From Lactobacillus pasteurii DSM 23907 = CRBIP 24.76 (lineage in GTDB: Bacteria > Bacillota > Bacilli > Lactobacillales > Lactobacillaceae): a DNA stretch of 64,000 nucleotides. The notes below the pieces were generated by a model. It made no database searches, had not been told where the DNA came from, and saw only the letters and a program-made list of their open reading frames with translations. The stretch's first letter is position 1. Every line of letters starts with the position of its first letter. This document shows, piece by piece, positions 41,513-56,458 of this stretch. The position numbers were made by a program, and so were the translations under genes. The stretch is from NCBI RefSeq assembly GCF_000297025.1, contig NZ_CAKD01000021.1, positions 110,009 to 174,008 on the forward strand. Direction: 5' to 3'.

Positions 41513-41523
41513 GAGTGAAAAAA

Positions 41524-41805
41524 TTGGTAATCAAAATTTTTATGTTAATCTTTATCCTAGTTCTATTGCTCACCTCCTGGTATATGTGGCATCGACGCAA
41601 TGGTCATTTTATCATCTACGATGTCGGCAGTGATCCTCGGCTAGCAATGGTACTTAAAGTCACTTCTATCTCGCTTTTTTTGGAAAGTTTATTGGGAATT
41701 GTTCTATTATTTGTCGCTAATAAATATTTGAATCTAATCACACTTGCGCTTGGTTCATTGACAATCCTTATTTTTGGTCTATTAATTAATAAAAAGAATG
41801 ATTAA
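41524..41805 (+). CDS. small membrane protein, two or three TM helices
   Basis: 93 aa from a TTG start preceded by GGAGTG; an ATG upstream would begin in the 6S terminator, so TTG is preferred. Hydrophobic helices cover about 3-20, 40-60 and 65-85. I do not recognise a characterised family. It may be read partly through the 6S terminator. Function unknown. Confidence 0.65.
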   Translation: MVIKIFMLIFILVLLLTSWYMWHRRNGHFIIYDVGSDPRLAMVLKVTSISLFLESLLGIVLLFVANKYLNLITLALGSLTILIFGLLINKKND

Positions 41806-41852
41806 TCTTGCAACAAATTTGGTAAAATGGAATTAAGGAAGAGGTGCTTAAA

Positions 41853-42314
41853 ATGAGTTCACAATATAAACATATTCAAGTTTCTGTCGATGGATCCAAA
41901 GAAGCTGACCTTGCTTTTAGTAAATCCGTTGCTGTTGCAAAACGTAATAATGCAAGTTTAGAAATCCTTCATGTAATTGATACTCGTTCATTCCAAAATG
42001 TTTCAAGTTTCGATTCTGCAATGGTAGAACAAGTTTCAGAAGATGCCAAAAAGAAAATGGAAGATTATTACGAGCGTGCAAAGTCCGCTGGTCTTGAAGA
42101 CGTACGCTATCATATCGAATTCGGATCACCTAAAACTATTATCGCTCACGATTTTCCTAAGAAGCATAAGATTGACTTAATCGTTATTGGTGCTACAGGA
42201 TTAAATGCCGTTGAACGTTTATTAATCGGTAGTGTTACAGAATACGTAACTAGAACAGCAGATTGCGATATTTTGGTTTGCCGGACCAAAGAAACCGGAA
42301 TTGCCGGTATCTAA
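41853..42314 (+). CDS. universal stress protein UspA family
   Basis: 153 aa from the ATG with AGGAAGAGGTG upstream (a GTG three codons earlier is less likely). N-terminal HIQVSVDGSKEADLAF and C-terminal IVIGATGLNAVERLLIGSVTEYV carry the G-2X-G-9X-G-(S/T) ATP-binding pattern. Cytosolic nucleotide-binding stress protein. Confidence 0.93.
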   Translation: MSSQYKHIQVSVDGSKEADLAFSKSVAVAKRNNASLEILHVIDTRSFQNVSSFDSAMVEQVSEDAKKKMEDYYERAKSAGLEDVRYHIEFGSPKTIIAHDFPKKHKIDLIVIGATGLNAVERLLIGSVTEYVTRTADCDILVCRTKETGIAGI

Positions 42315-42321
42315 AAACAAA

Positions 42322-42376
42322 TAAAGAGGGTTGATGACCGACATATCAGTGTCGATTATCAACCCTCTTTTTATTT
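42322..42376. terminator. bidirectional terminator between uspA and rodA
   Basis: AAAGAGGGTTGAT pairs with ATCAACCCTCTTT across an inner GACA/TGTC stem; T-rich on both sides. Ends convergent uspA and rodA transcripts. Confidence 0.88.
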
Positions 42377-42378
42377 TA

Positions 42379-43569
42379 TTAAAAATCTCCAGCTGTACTA
42401 AAGATGTAATCTTTGTTGTGGAATTTCATTGACAAGATCATCCCTATTCCGACCATATTACCAATCAAGGCTGATCCACCTTGAGAGATAAATGGCAAAG
42501 GAATACCCGTTAAAGGTAGAAGATCTATACTCATACCGATATTTTCGAACACGTGGAATAAGATCATCATGATAACCCCAGTTGAAATATATGAGTAAAA
42601 TGCATTCCCAGTATCGAAAGTAATTTTTACCATTTGAATAATCAAATACAAATAGATCAAAATTACAGCTACACTACCAACAAAGCCAAATGTTTCTCCA
42701 ATTACTGAATAAACCATATCCGATCCACGAACCGGCACATAAACGCTAATTTTGCCAAAACCATTGCCAAAAATTTGTCCTGAGCCAATTGCCTGCATAC
42801 TCTGCCACAATTGATATGCACTATCAGAGGTACTGCTTGATGGAGAAAGCCATGAATTGATTCTTTCAAACTGATAAGCATGAAAAAAATGACTCAAAAA
42901 TTGCTTACCTACAGTCGTCGTAACCAAAAAGATTACCACGCCGCCAAGCAAAATTACAAAACCATAGGTTGGAATAATAATCTTCCAGGTTATTCCTGAA
43001 ACCAAAATTATCCCACCAACCATAGCAAAGAATACCAACATGGTACCAAAGTCATTTTGCAATTTTAACAATACTGCTACTGGCAATAAGCAAAGCAAAA
43101 TTCTACCAATCAAGATCCAGTCGTTTCTTACAGTGTGTTCATAAGTCTGATTATGATTATGAACTATTCTTGCCAACATTAAAATGAATGCCGGCTTCAT
43201 TACTTCAGAAGGCTGAAATGTTAATGGTCCTAATTTAAACCAACTTTTCGCACCTGTACTTGCGGCTACTTCCCGGTTATACAAGAATAGCACTGCAATT
43301 AAGAGCAATATTCCTAAAGCATAAACATATGGTGCAATTCGAAACAATTGTTCAGCATCAAATTGCATCACAAAAATCACGATAACTATTGAAATTGCGT
43401 ACCACACTCCCTGCATTACTGTCGCTCTTAAAGGTGTCCCTACATTGGAATCACCGGTAGCTGCTACATATATCGAATATAGTCCTATCATTGCCAGCAA
43501 AAAAACTGGGCCAATGATATTCCACGCAATCCTATCAATTAAACTTGTCTTATTTTCTACTTGTGCCAT
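42379..43569 (-). CDS. rodA: rod shape-determining protein RodA (SEDS family)
   Basis: 396-aa polytopic protein with about ten membrane helices. Conserved SEDS segments include FQPSEVMKPAFILMLA near residue 114 and the C-terminal LPLTGIPLPFISQGGSA near 350. It is a peptidoglycan glycosyltransferase. RodA rather than FtsW is preferred because it neighbours a second mreB, not the division cluster; FtsW cannot be wholly excluded. Confidence 0.88.
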   Translation of the reverse strand: MAQVENKTSLIDRIAWNIIGPVFLLAMIGLYSIYVAATGDSNVGTPLRATVMQGVWYAISIVIVIFVMQFDAEQLFRIAPYVYALGILLLIAVLFLYNREVAASTGAKSWFKLGPLTFQPSEVMKPAFILMLARIVHNHNQTYEHTVRNDWILIGRILLCLLPVAVLLKLQNDFGTMLVFFAMVGGIILVSGITWKIIIPTYGFVILLGGVVIFLVTTTVGKQFLSHFFHAYQFERINSWLSPSSSTSDSAYQLWQSMQAIGSGQIFGNGFGKISVYVPVRGSDMVYSVIGETFGFVGSVAVILIYLYLIIQMVKITFDTGNAFYSYISTGVIMMILFHVFENIGMSIDLLPLTGIPLPFISQGGSALIGNMVGIGMILSMKFHNKDYIFSTAGDF

Positions 43570-43589
43570 TCACTAATCACTACTCAATT

Positions 43590-43817
43590 TTATTTTTCAT
43601 GTAGAGCGAAGTATGAAAGCAAATCATTGATTGAGCCCTCTAGACTCTTAGCGTACAACACATTATTTGATTTAGTAGTTGTAGCACGGTAGCGGTTTTC
43701 TACCTTTTCAATGATTCCGATGGATTTTTTATTAGGGATAATCACTTCCCAGGTAGGGATACTTTTACCCTTAAGTTCATTAACTTCGACATCTATGTTT
43801 TCAATTTTCTTAGACAT
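43590..43817 (-). CDS. DUF2969 family protein
   Basis: 75 aa, soluble, charged: MSKKIENIDVEVNEL then a WEVIIPNKKSIGII core. Matches DUF2969, a lactobacillar family found between rodA and yidD. Function unknown. 20 bp from rodA and 12 bp from yidD. Confidence 0.8.
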   Translation of the reverse strand: MSKKIENIDVEVNELKGKSIPTWEVIIPNKKSIGIIEKVENRYRATTTKSNNVLYAKSLEGSINDLLSYFALHEK

Positions 43818-43829
43818 AACTTCTCCTAC

Positions 43830-44132
43830 TTACCTCTTGGGATGAAATTTATTTGCGATAATTGGATCCTCATAATCCTCAGGGTGAGGATTTCTAAAGA
43901 TAGTAAAATTATCTGGTACCGGATCCACGCCTCCACGTATAAATGGATTACATCTTATTATACGTGATACCCCCATTATGAGTCCAAAAAATGGGCCATG
44001 TTTCTTTAATGCATCCAACATATAATTTGAACAAGTTGGATAATACCGACATGAATCCGGCAAAAGTGGTGAGATTCCTTTTTGATAGAATCTTACTAAT
44101 AAAATAAAAAATCTATTCAGTAATCTTCTCAT
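43830..44132 (-). CDS. yidD: membrane protein insertion efficiency factor YidD
   Basis: 100 aa from ATG 44130-44132, one base after the mreB-paralogue stop; a TTG eight codons upstream is an alternative. The [19 protein letters not shown] and [14 protein letters not shown] segments are the YidD signature. It assists membrane insertion near YidC. Coupled to the upstream mreB-like gene. Confidence 0.92.
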   Translation of the reverse strand: MRRLLNRFFILLVRFYQKGISPLLPDSCRYYPTCSNYMLDALKKHGPFFGLIMGVSRIIRCNPFIRGGVDPVPDNFTIFRNPHPEDYEDPIIANKFHPKR

Positions 44133-44133
44133 T

Positions 44134-45123
44134 TTAGCGATGTTGATGCTTTTCAATATTCTTCAGCAAAGTACCTGTTCCCAAAGCAACTGCTTCTAAA
44201 GGATGGTCTGCTGTAAGAACTGGCACTTGAAGATAGTAAGATATCAATTTATCAATATTCTTCAAAAGTGCTCCACCACCAGTAAGCATAATACCGCGAT
44301 CAATAATATCTGCAGAAAGTTCTGGTGGAGTTGTTTCTAATACCTTCTTGGTTGCAGCTACAATTGACATTAAGCCATCGTGAAGGGCTTCTTGAATTTC
44401 TGGAGCTGTTACTGTAGTTTGCTTTGGCAAACCATCTACAACATCTCTACCGCGAACAGTAATTGATAAATCTGGATCTGGCTCAAATGCACTACCGATT
44501 TCAATCTTGATTTCTTCAGCTGTCCTTGAACCAATCAATAAATTATGCTTATTCTTAATATAAGAAATAACTGCCTGATTCATACTATCGCCAGCATAGC
44601 GCAATGAGCTTGATGTAACTATTTCACCCATAGATAATACGGCTACGTCAGTAGTACCACCACCGATATCAATTACCATATTGCCTTGAGGCTTAAATAT
44701 ATCCAGTCCTGCACCCACAGCTGCTACCTTTGGCTCAAAATCAAGGTAGACCTTTCCGCCACCTGATTTTTCTGCTGCTTGAATAATTGCTTTTTGTTCA
44801 ATTGAAGTAACGCCAGTTGGCGCACAAATTAAAATGTTTGGCTTTGACATAAAGCCTTTTACATTCAATTTTTCAATGAAGTATGAAAGCATTGCTTCAG
44901 TGATATCAAAATCAGCTATTACGCCGTTTTTTAATGGTCGAATAACTCTAATATTGCCTGGAGTTCTACCAACCATTTCATATGCTTCGCTACCTACAGC
45001 TACTACCTTATTAGTTGTCGTGTTAACAGCTACAACTGATGGTTCATTTAAAACAATACCTTTTCCAGAGACATTAATTAAAACGTTAGCTGTCCCTAGA
45101 TCTATTCCAATATCTCGTGCCAC
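44134..45123 (-). CDS. MreB/Mbl-like actin homologue (second copy)
   Basis: 329 aa with the same nucleotide-binding motifs as the mreBCD-linked Mre[15 protein letters not shown] (residues 4-17), [14 protein letters not shown] near 155 and [14 protein letters not shown] near 282. It is an Mbl-type paralogue for cell-wall elongation and neighbours yidD and rodA. Length is normal and no motif is lost, so it should be functional. Confidence 0.93.
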   Translation of the reverse strand: MARDIGIDLGTANVLINVSGKGIVLNEPSVVAVNTTTNKVVAVGSEAYEMVGRTPGNIRVIRPLKNGVIADFDITEAMLSYFIEKLNVKGFMSKPNILICAPTGVTSIEQKAIIQAAEKSGGGKVYLDFEPKVAAVGAGLDIFKPQGNMVIDIGGGTTDVAVLSMGEIVTSSSLRYAGDSMNQAVISYIKNKHNLLIGSRTAEEIKIEIGSAFEPDPDLSITVRGRDVVDGLPKQTTVTAPEIQEALHDGLMSIVAATKKVLETTPPELSADIIDRGIMLTGGGALLKNIDKLISYYLQVPVLTADHPLEAVALGTGTLLKNIEKHQHR

Positions 45124-45205
45124 AAATAGACCTCCCTATCATTCTTGATTAATTCTACCATACTTTATAAATCCTTGAACATGTCCAAAGTGTTTTTACC
45201 AATCC

Positions 45206-45436
45206 TTAAAATAGATTGCTAAGTTGCATCGATGTATCAATAAATGTTATCACAAAAGTTCCGACTAAATAGCCCAATGCAATCGCGGTAAAAATGATTA
45301 AAATTCTCGCCTCAAATATTCTACCCTTAGTGATAAATTTCTCTAGTCGCAAGGATTTAACAGCTTGAAATGATAGTCCTACCGTTACCAAATAGATAAA
45401 AATACTCAAAGCAGCATGGATTCCAAGTTGAAACAT
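45206..45436 (-). CDS. DUF1146 family membrane protein (YwzB-like)
   Basis: 76 aa from the ATG with GAAAGGAAA upstream; an earlier in-frame ATG would lie in the atp terminator. Two hydrophobic helices (about 5-25 and 48-70) flank a basic loop, the DUF1146/YwzB layout, a family usually next to the atp operon. Function unknown. Confidence 0.8.
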   Translation of the reverse strand: MFQLGIHAALSIFIYLVTVGLSFQAVKSLRLEKFITKGRIFEARILIIFTAIALGYLVGTFVITFIDTSMQLSNLF

Positions 45437-45448
45437 AAATTTCCTTTC

Positions 45449-45484
45449 AAAAAATGGCCTGAAGAATAATCTCCAGACCATTAT
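45449..45484 (-). terminator. terminator of the atp operon
   Basis: Just after the atpC stop, the minus strand has ATGGTCTGGAG pairing with CTTCAGGCCAT (imperfect, 6-nt loop) and a run of six T. Confidence 0.85.
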
Positions 45485-45486
45485 TA

Positions 45487-45921
45487 TTATCTTCTGTTGT
45501 AAACATCAATTCGGTTCACAGCTCTACGCAACGCAATCTCAGCACGATCAAATGATTGTTGATCATGTTTTTCACGAGCTTCTTGCATGCGCTTTTCAGC
45601 ACGAGCTTTAGCTGCTTCAGCACGCGAAACATCGATATTTCTTGCTCTTTCAGCCGTGTCAGCAATGATTGTAGCAACATTATCCGAAAATTCAACGTAA
45701 CCACCACTAATGGCGATATGATCAACCACACCATTGTTAGCTTGGCTTCTTGTAACTTTGACATCACCAATTGATAATGGGGTCAAAATTGGCAAGTGAT
45801 TGTAAAGAATTTCTCTTTGACCATCTATTGCTCGAATATTCAATATCCGACCAAAGTGTGAATAAATCAAGCCATCAGGCGTAACGATATGCACTTCAAT
45901 TAGTCTTTCTGGTTCTGCCAT
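45487..45921 (-). CDS. atpC: ATP synthase epsilon subunit
   Basis: 144 aa. An N-terminal beta-sandwich (about 1-88, with [18 protein letters not shown] and GGYVEFSDN) is followed by the two-helix C-terminal domain (about 92-140). It is the regulatory central-stalk subunit. Last gene of the atp operon, 11 bp after atpD. Confidence 0.97.
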   Translation of the reverse strand: MAEPERLIEVHIVTPDGLIYSHFGRILNIRAIDGQREILYNHLPILTPLSIGDVKVTRSQANNGVVDHIAISGGYVEFSDNVATIIADTAERARNIDVSRAEAAKARAEKRMQEAREKHDQQSFDRAEIALRRAVNRIDVYNRR

Positions 45922-45932
45922 TGGACATCACC

Positions 45933-48354
<2,422 letters not shown>

Positions 48355-48364
48355 AATCTACCTC

Positions 48365-49891
<1,527 letters not shown>

Positions 49892-50440
49892 TTATTCTTT
49901 ATTCATTAATTGCGTCCGGATCTTTTGCAAACGGTTTTGAACCGAGCCATCGATCACTAAATCCTTAACTTGAAGGATTACGCCACCTAAAATACTAGGA
50001 TCAACTTGATTCTCTAGACGTACACTGCTTAAGTTGTAGCGCTTAGCAAAACCTTGCCCCAATCTAGCCAATTGATCTTCATCAAGCTTAACTGCAGTAA
50101 TTGCAGTTCCTCTTGCAATCAAATTCTTTTCATCATATAAATTGCAAAAATGTTCAATGATTTCGAGCAATTCGCTATAACGATTATAAGTCAACAATAA
50201 GTGCAAAAATTCTTTTGATTCAGCTGAGAAATTCTCGATAATTGCATCAAGGATATTTCTTTTTTCTGCACTATTAACTATTGGATCACTTAAAATCGTT
50301 ATGAAATTAGGATTTTCTTTTATAGCTAAACGTAACTCACCTAATTCTTCATATACGGTGTCTAATGAACCCTTTTCTTTTGCAAAATCAAACAATGCTT
50401 GACCATATCGCATTGCAATATCTTCTCTACTTAAAGCCAT
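49892..50440 (-). CDS. atpH: ATP synthase delta subunit
   Basis: 182 aa. N-terminal six-helix domain ([15 protein letters not shown], about 1-105) and C-terminal strand region with [21 protein letters not shown] (about 145-165). Forms the peripheral stalk top. Its start shares a base with the atpF stop. Confidence 0.97.
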   Translation of the reverse strand: MALSREDIAMRYGQALFDFAKEKGSLDTVYEELGELRLAIKENPNFITILSDPIVNSAEKRNILDAIIENFSAESKEFLHLLLTYNRYSELLEIIEHFCNLYDEKNLIARGTAITAVKLDEDQLARLGQGFAKRYNLSSVRLENQVDPSILGGVILQVKDLVIDGSVQNRLQKIRTQLMNKE

Positions 50441-50946
50441 TAATCATTCAGCCCCTTAATAAACTGATCGACCAAATCTTTTTGATCTTCAGCAGATAGA
50501 TTCTTAGCGATAACTTTTTCTGCAATTGCAACTGAAATATTAGCAACTTCTTGTCTAGCATCTTCCAAGGCCTTGCTTTTGGCTACTTTGGCTTCAGCTT
50601 CAGCCTTCTTGCGAATAGAAACTGCTTCAGTATTTGCAGCAGTAACAATTTCAGTACTGGTCTTTTGCGCGTTTTCTTTTGCATCAGAGAGAATCTTAGT
50701 TGCCTCTTGTCTAGAGTTCTTCAAAGCTGCTTCACGTTCATTGGCTAGAATTTCAGCTTTTTTACGTGCATCGGCAGCAGAATCTAGATCTTCGATTACT
50801 TTTTGCCGCCGTTTTTCCATCATTTCGGAGACAGGTCCCCAAGCATAGTGCTTAACTAAAAGCATTAGGATGGCAAAGGTAATTAAATACCAAATGGTAT
50901 TACCTAAGTAAATATCTGAGGCTGCAAATAATATGTTAAAAGTCAT
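50440..50946 (-). CDS. atpF: ATP synthase b subunit
   Basis: 168 aa. One N-terminal membrane helix (about 12-33), then a long charged alpha-helix (about 35-160) forming the peripheral stalk dimer. Gene position atpE-atpF-atpH is canonical. Confidence 0.97.
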   Translation of the reverse strand: MTFNILFAASDIYLGNTIWYLITFAILMLLVKHYAWGPVSEMMEKRRQKVIEDLDSAADARKKAEILANEREAALKNSRQEATKILSDAKENAQKTSTEIVTAANTEAVSIRKKAEAEAKVAKSKALEDARQEVANISVAIAEKVIAKNLSAEDQKDLVDQFIKGLND

Positions 50947-50979
50947 TTACTGCCCTTCTCTCTATACCTAATCTCTTAA

Positions 50980-51935
<956 letters not shown>

Positions 51936-52053
51936 TACTTCGTGACCTCCCTTCTTTGTGTTGAATACTCGAACACGTACTTCATATTAACACTTAAATT
52001 CGGGTTTGTGAAAAAATGTAAGCGATTTTGCTAAATTCTTTTACAAAAAAATC

Positions 52054-52683
52054 TTACTTAGTACCAAATAAACGGTCACCAGCATCCCCAAGACCTGGGA
52101 AAATGTATCCATTGTCCATCAACTTGTCATCAAGTGATGCAGCGTAAATATCAACATCTGGGTGTTCAGCTTGGATTGCCTTAACGCCTTCTGGAGCAGC
52201 AACCAAAACTGCCAATCTAATATCCTTAACGCCACGCTTCTTCAAAGCTTCGATAGCCATGTTTGCAGAACCACCAGTTGCTAGCATTGGGTCAACAACC
52301 AAGCATTCACGTTCAGCAACATCTTTTGGCATCTTGCAGAAGTACTCATGTGGCTTTAAAGTTTCTTCGTCACGGTACATACCGATAACACCAACCTTAG
52401 CTGATGGGATCATTTCAAGCACACCGTTAACCATACCCATACCAGCTCTAAGAATTGGAACGATGGTCAACTTCTTACCGGCGATTTCCTTTTGTACAGT
52501 CTTGCCAATTGGAGTTTCAATTTCGACATCTTGCAATGGCAAATCTCTAGTAATTTCGTAGGTCATCAATCCACCAATTTCTCCGACGATACGACGAAAT
52601 TCGTTTGAACCAGTTTCCTTACGACGGATAATAGTTAGTTTGTGTTGAATCAATGGGTGATCCAATACGACAAATTTTCCCAT
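52054..52683 (-). CDS. upp: uracil phosphoribosyltransferase
   Basis: 209 aa. PRPP-binding [17 protein letters not shown] (about 126-142), the N-terminal [16 protein letters not shown] and the uracil-binding C-terminal [16 protein letters not shown] are diagnostic. It makes UMP from uracil and PRPP. It sits between atpB and the Sua5/YwlC gene, with a terminator separating it from the latter. Confidence 0.98.
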   Translation of the reverse strand: MGKFVVLDHPLIQHKLTIIRRKETGSNEFRRIVGEIGGLMTYEITRDLPLQDVEIETPIGKTVQKEIAGKKLTIVPILRAGMGMVNGVLEMIPSAKVGVIGMYRDEETLKPHEYFCKMPKDVAERECLVVDPMLATGGSANMAIEALKKRGVKDIRLAVLVAAPEGVKAIQAEHPDVDIYAASLDDKLMDNGYIFPGLGDAGDRLFGTK

Positions 52684-52741
52684 ATTGTTACTGCCTCCTA
52701 TATTTTAAACAAAGTAACATCATCAATATTCTATCAAAAAA

Positions 52742-52765
52742 GCCAGGAGATGAACCACCCCTGGC
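52742..52765 (-). terminator. terminator after the Sua5 gene
   Basis: Minus-strand stem GCCAGG / CCTGGC with a 12-nt partly paired loop and a T-run on the minus strand (52736-52741), between the Sua5/YwlC stop and the upp start. Confidence 0.85.
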
Positions 52766-52770
52766 GCAAT

Positions 52771-53772
52771 TTATTTTTCAAAATGATGTCCGGCTGCTGC
52801 CTTTGAAAGTCGATTCATATATGCAAGACTTGTTTGGCCTTCATCAAATCCTTGAACAAATATTTGTTTGATATTTGCCTTATCATCAAAATAGCGCAAG
52901 CCATTAAATAAATTATGATCTGCTTGAACCAAATTTTCGCCCAAGTTGAATTTGTTTTGCTCAGGCAAATCAATTTGCTTAAGAATTGATCCTAAAGCCA
53001 TAACGCCAACTTGCTCAGTATATTCTACTTTTGCAAAATCATCTGGATCATCAACGATCACTACTGGAGCACTTGGTGCATAGTGGCGATATTTCATCCC
53101 TGGAGCCTTAGGTATATCTTTATCAGCTACCTTACCTGTATTGATTAAAACTTCTTCGCCCAAAGCTTCGCTTAATTGCTCAGGAGTAATTTCTCCCGGA
53201 CGCAAAACAATTGGCGTTTCAACAGATAAATCAATAATTGTCGACTCTAGTCCCACACGAGTTGGACCACCATCAACAATTCCAGCAATCTTGCCCTTTA
53301 AATCGTGATATACATGCTGAGCAGTAGTTGGACTTGGCTTAGTCGAGGTATTGGCAGATGGACCGACAATTGGGAATTGTAATTTTGCAATCAAATCATG
53401 CGTCAATTGATCATCAGGGCATCTAAATGCTACGGTCTTCAATCCGCCTGTTACAGCTGTAGGCAAAGCTCCTTCTTTAGCAAAAAGCAAAATAGTCAAT
53501 GGACCTGGCCAAAACTTTTCAATTAGCTTTTTTGCTCGCTGAGGTACTTCTTTGGCGTATTTTTCCATCATAGCTTCATCAGCTACCGTTACAATTAAAG
53601 GATTGTCGCTAGGTCTACCTTTAGCTGCGTAGACTCCTTTTACGGCTTTTTCATTAGTTGCAATTGCACCTAATCCATAGACAGTTTCAGTTGGAAAAGC
53701 TACTAATTCGCCTTTTGCAAGCAAATCAACCGCCTTATCGAGTTCAGACTTATCAAATATTTGCGTCTCCAT
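52771..53772 (-). CDS. threonylcarbamoyl-AMP synthase (Sua5/YwlC)
   Basis: 333 aa from ATG 53770-53772, with GGAAGGTGG upstream and sharing a base with the prmC stop; a GTG four codons earlier is less likely. The YrdC domain (about 1-195: AFPTETVYGLGA, GRPSDNPLIV, GPSANTSTKPSPT) makes threonylcarbamoyl-AMP for t6A37 of tRNA, and the C-terminal Sua5 domain (about 225-330) follows. Confidence 0.96.
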   Translation of the reverse strand: METQIFDKSELDKAVDLLAKGELVAFPTETVYGLGAIATNEKAVKGVYAAKGRPSDNPLIVTVADEAMMEKYAKEVPQRAKKLIEKFWPGPLTILLFAKEGALPTAVTGGLKTVAFRCPDDQLTHDLIAKLQFPIVGPSANTSTKPSPTTAQHVYHDLKGKIAGIVDGGPTRVGLESTIIDLSVETPIVLRPGEITPEQLSEALGEEVLINTGKVADKDIPKAPGMKYRHYAPSAPVVIVDDPDDFAKVEYTEQVGVMALGSILKQIDLPEQNKFNLGENLVQADHNLFNGLRYFDDKANIKQIFVQGFDEGQTSLAYMNRLSKAAAGHHFEK

Positions 53773-54611
53773 TATTTTTGCCACCTTCCGTGAACCATTC
53801 TAGCATTGCCAGCCAAATCATCCTTGAACTTAATTTCAAAATCTGCTAGCTCTGTTGCAAATAATTCTGCTAGTGCCTCTTTTTGATTAAAGCCGAATTC
53901 TAAGAAAAATTCTCCGTGGCTATTCAAATGGTCACGAACCTGCTTAGCAAATTTGCGATAAAACTCTAAGCCATCTTTTCCGCCATAAAGAGCTTCTTCA
54001 GGCTCATTGCGAATTACATTCTTATCCATCAAATTCTTATCAGCAGGATCAATGTATGGTGGATTAGAAATGATCTTGTCAAATTTAGTCAAACCAATCA
54101 AAACATTAGCCTTACGAACAAGTGCATCAATTTCGTAAGTTAGCAAGTTTTCTTCTGCTATTCTCAAAGCGTTGTCAGAAACGTCAGAAATAGTCAAATT
54201 AAGCTCAAGACCACGTTTTTGGGCTTCTTTAGCTAAGGCAACAGTTATGCAGCCTGATCCTGTACCTAAGTCCAAAACTCGATCCTTATCCTTTAAACTA
54301 GTTAAAGCCCACTCTACTAACTCTTCAGTTTCAAATCTTGGAATTAGTACGCCCTTCTTGACCATGATCTTATAACCTAAAAACCAGGCATAGCCCAAGA
54401 TATATTGTGGAGAATCACCTTTGACAAGCTTAGCAATATCTTTATTTGCCTGCTTTACTTGTTCATCAGTCAAGGTCATGTCTTGCTTAAGTTCAAACTC
54501 GCTAGGAGTCAAATCCAGTCTTTCTGCTAGAACATAATCAATATCTTCTTTAGCAATATCATCTGCTTGCTTATATGACCAAGCTCGAACTTCTTTTAAT
54601 GTTTTAGGCAT
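53772..54611 (-). CDS. prmC: release factor glutamine methyltransferase PrmC
   Basis: 279 aa. SAM-binding [15 protein letters not shown] near residue 112 and the catalytic NPPY in [10 protein letters not shown] near 182. It methylates the GGQ glutamine of RF1 and RF2. The start overlaps prfA by 8 bp, a widely conserved prfA-prmC coupling. Confidence 0.97.
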   Translation of the reverse strand: MPKTLKEVRAWSYKQADDIAKEDIDYVLAERLDLTPSEFELKQDMTLTDEQVKQANKDIAKLVKGDSPQYILGYAWFLGYKIMVKKGVLIPRFETEELVEWALTSLKDKDRVLDLGTGSGCITVALAKEAQKRGLELNLTISDVSDNALRIAEENLLTYEIDALVRKANVLIGLTKFDKIISNPPYIDPADKNLMDKNVIRNEPEEALYGGKDGLEFYRKFAKQVRDHLNSHGEFFLEFGFNQKEALAELFATELADFEIKFKDDLAGNARMVHGRWQK

Positions 54612-55689
54612 TATCAGCCAACTCCTCTAATTGCTTAGTTTGATTGTATAGAATGAGCGCATCAATGATTTCGTTCAATTCACCATTCATGATACGGTCA
54701 AGTTTATTCAAAGTTAAGCCAATTCTGTGGTCAGTTACACGGTTTTGAGGGTAGTTGTAAGTTCTAATTCTTTCTGATCTATCACCAGTACCTACAGCAC
54801 TCTTTCTTTCGGCATCGTATTGATCACGGTTTTGACTTTCATAAAAATCATAAACACGAGACTTCAAAATTTGCATAGCCTTTTCACGGTTTTGTTGTTG
54901 ACTACGTTGATCTTGCATAGCAACCACAATTCCAGTTGGAAGGTGAGTCATTCTAACAGCACTTGAAGTCTTGTTGATGTGCTGACCACCGGCACCTGAA
55001 GCGCGGTAAACATCGACACGAATATCCTTTGGATCTAATTCAATGTCAACTTGTTCATATTCAGGCATTACCGCAACAGTTGCAGTTGAAGTATGAACAC
55101 GACCTTGAGATTCAGTTACTGGGATTCTTTGAACTCTGTGAGCTCCATTTTCATACTTAAGCTTTGAATAAACCTTGTCACCCGTAATCATTACGGCAAC
55201 GCGCTTGTATCCACCTACTTCAGTTTCTTCTGAGTCAACTAAAGAAATCTTCCAGCCTTGTTGTTCTGCATACTTTTCATACATACGCAAAAGATCGCCA
55301 GCAAATAATGAAGCTTCATCTCCTCCGGCAGCACCACGGATTTCCATGATGATGTCTTTATCATCATTAGGGTCCTTTGGCAACATCAAGATCTTGATTT
55401 GATCTTCTAATTCAGCAACTTCTTTTTCAAGTTCGCTGTTTTCTTCCTTAGCCATTTCAACTAAATCGGCATCAGTTTCAGTAGAAATAATTTCGTTGTT
55501 GTCTTTAATGTCTTGTTGATCTGACTTGTATTGCTTGTACTTTTGGACAACTTCTCGAAGATCTGCTTCTTCTTTAGAAATTTCCATATAACGACTAGTA
55601 TCACTAATAACTTCTGGGTCGGCCATCATTTCTTGAAGCTCTTCATAATGAGCAACCAAGCCTTCTAAGCGCGCCATAACTTTGTCCAT
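54604..55689 (-). CDS. prfA: peptide chain release factor 1
   Basis: 361 aa. The tripeptide anticodon-like PVT is in [17 protein letters not shown] (about 188-204), which reads UAA/UAG, and the catalytic GGQ is in [12 protein letters not shown] near 232. Standard RF1 length and domain order. Upstream of prmC and downstream of tdk. Confidence 0.98.
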   Translation of the reverse strand: MDKVMARLEGLVAHYEELQEMMADPEVISDTSRYMEISKEEADLREVVQKYKQYKSDQQDIKDNNEIISTETDADLVEMAKEENSELEKEVAELEDQIKILMLPKDPNDDKDIIMEIRGAAGGDEASLFAGDLLRMYEKYAEQQGWKISLVDSEETEVGGYKRVAVMITGDKVYSKLKYENGAHRVQRIPVTESQGRVHTSTATVAVMPEYEQVDIELDPKDIRVDVYRASGAGGQHINKTSSAVRMTHLPTGIVVAMQDQRSQQQNREKAMQILKSRVYDFYESQNRDQYDAERKSAVGTGDRSERIRTYNYPQNRVTDHRIGLTLNKLDRIMNGELNEIIDALILYNQTKQLEELADNA

Positions 55690-55713
55690 CTATATAATTC
55701 TCCTTTTAAAAAA

Positions 55714-56313
55714 CTAATTTTGTTTTGTGGGATTGAAATAATGAAAACGACACACTGGATAATAGCTTTCATCTCCACCAATTTGAACTTGTTCACCCTC
55801 ATAAACTGGCTTGCCATTATTAATGCGTAAGTTCATTGTAGCCTTTCGACCACAATAATGACAAATAGTCTTCATCTCTTCAATTTTATCGGCATAGATT
55901 AAAAGATTCTCGCTACCCTCGAATAGATGATTTTGAAAATCGTTCTTTAATCCAAAGGTCATAACAGGGATTTTTAGTTCATCCACAATTTTAGCGCATT
56001 CCAATACATGATGCTTTTGTAAAAATTGTGCCTCATCAATTAAAACACAAGCCAAGGTACCATTACCAGAAGCAACATCTTGAGAATTCTTTTCTTTAAC
56101 ATAATCGAAAATATTCATCTCGCTGCTAACAGGTACTGCTTCACGTTGAATGCCAATTCTAGAAGCAATCGTCCCTACGCCATTCCGATTATCGACACCA
56201 CTTGTCAACAAGACAATCTTACGATGTTGGGCCTCATAGTTGTGTGCTACCTTCAAAATTTCAATTGTCTTGCCACTACTCATTGCACCATAGCGAAAAA
56301 ATAATTGCGCCAT
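55714..56313 (-). CDS. tdk: thymidine kinase
   Basis: 199 aa. P-loop YGAMSSGKT (residues 8-16), Walker-B-like [10 protein letters not shown] near 88, and a zinc-binding C-terminal part with CHYCGRK near 148 and a PVCRFHY tail. Type II Tdk that makes dTMP from thymidine. It directly precedes prfA and diverges from murT. Confidence 0.98.
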   Translation of the reverse strand: MAQLFFRYGAMSSGKTIEILKVAHNYEAQHRKIVLLTSGVDNRNGVGTIASRIGIQREAVPVSSEMNIFDYVKEKNSQDVASGNGTLACVLIDEAQFLQKHHVLECAKIVDELKIPVMTFGLKNDFQNHLFEGSENLLIYADKIEEMKTICHYCGRKATMNLRINNGKPVYEGEQVQIGGDESYYPVCRFHYFNPTKQN

Positions 56314-56406
56314 TTGAACTATTCTCTCCTTTATAAAAATATCCGTTTAATAGTATAAAGTAATTTTGCTTTTTATGCATTTAAACCTGTGAGAAAAACA
56401 CTACTT

Positions 56407-56435
56407 TTGTACTTATGGATGTGCTATAGTAAAAT
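56407..56435 (+). promoter_or_regulatory. murT promoter (tentative)
   Basis: TTGTAC (56407-56412), 17-bp spacer, TAAAAT (56430-56435), just upstream of murT in the intergenic space with tdk. TATAGT (56425-56430) is an alternative -10. Confidence 0.5.
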
Positions 56436-56458
56436 TTGATTTAAAGTGAGGTATCAAA

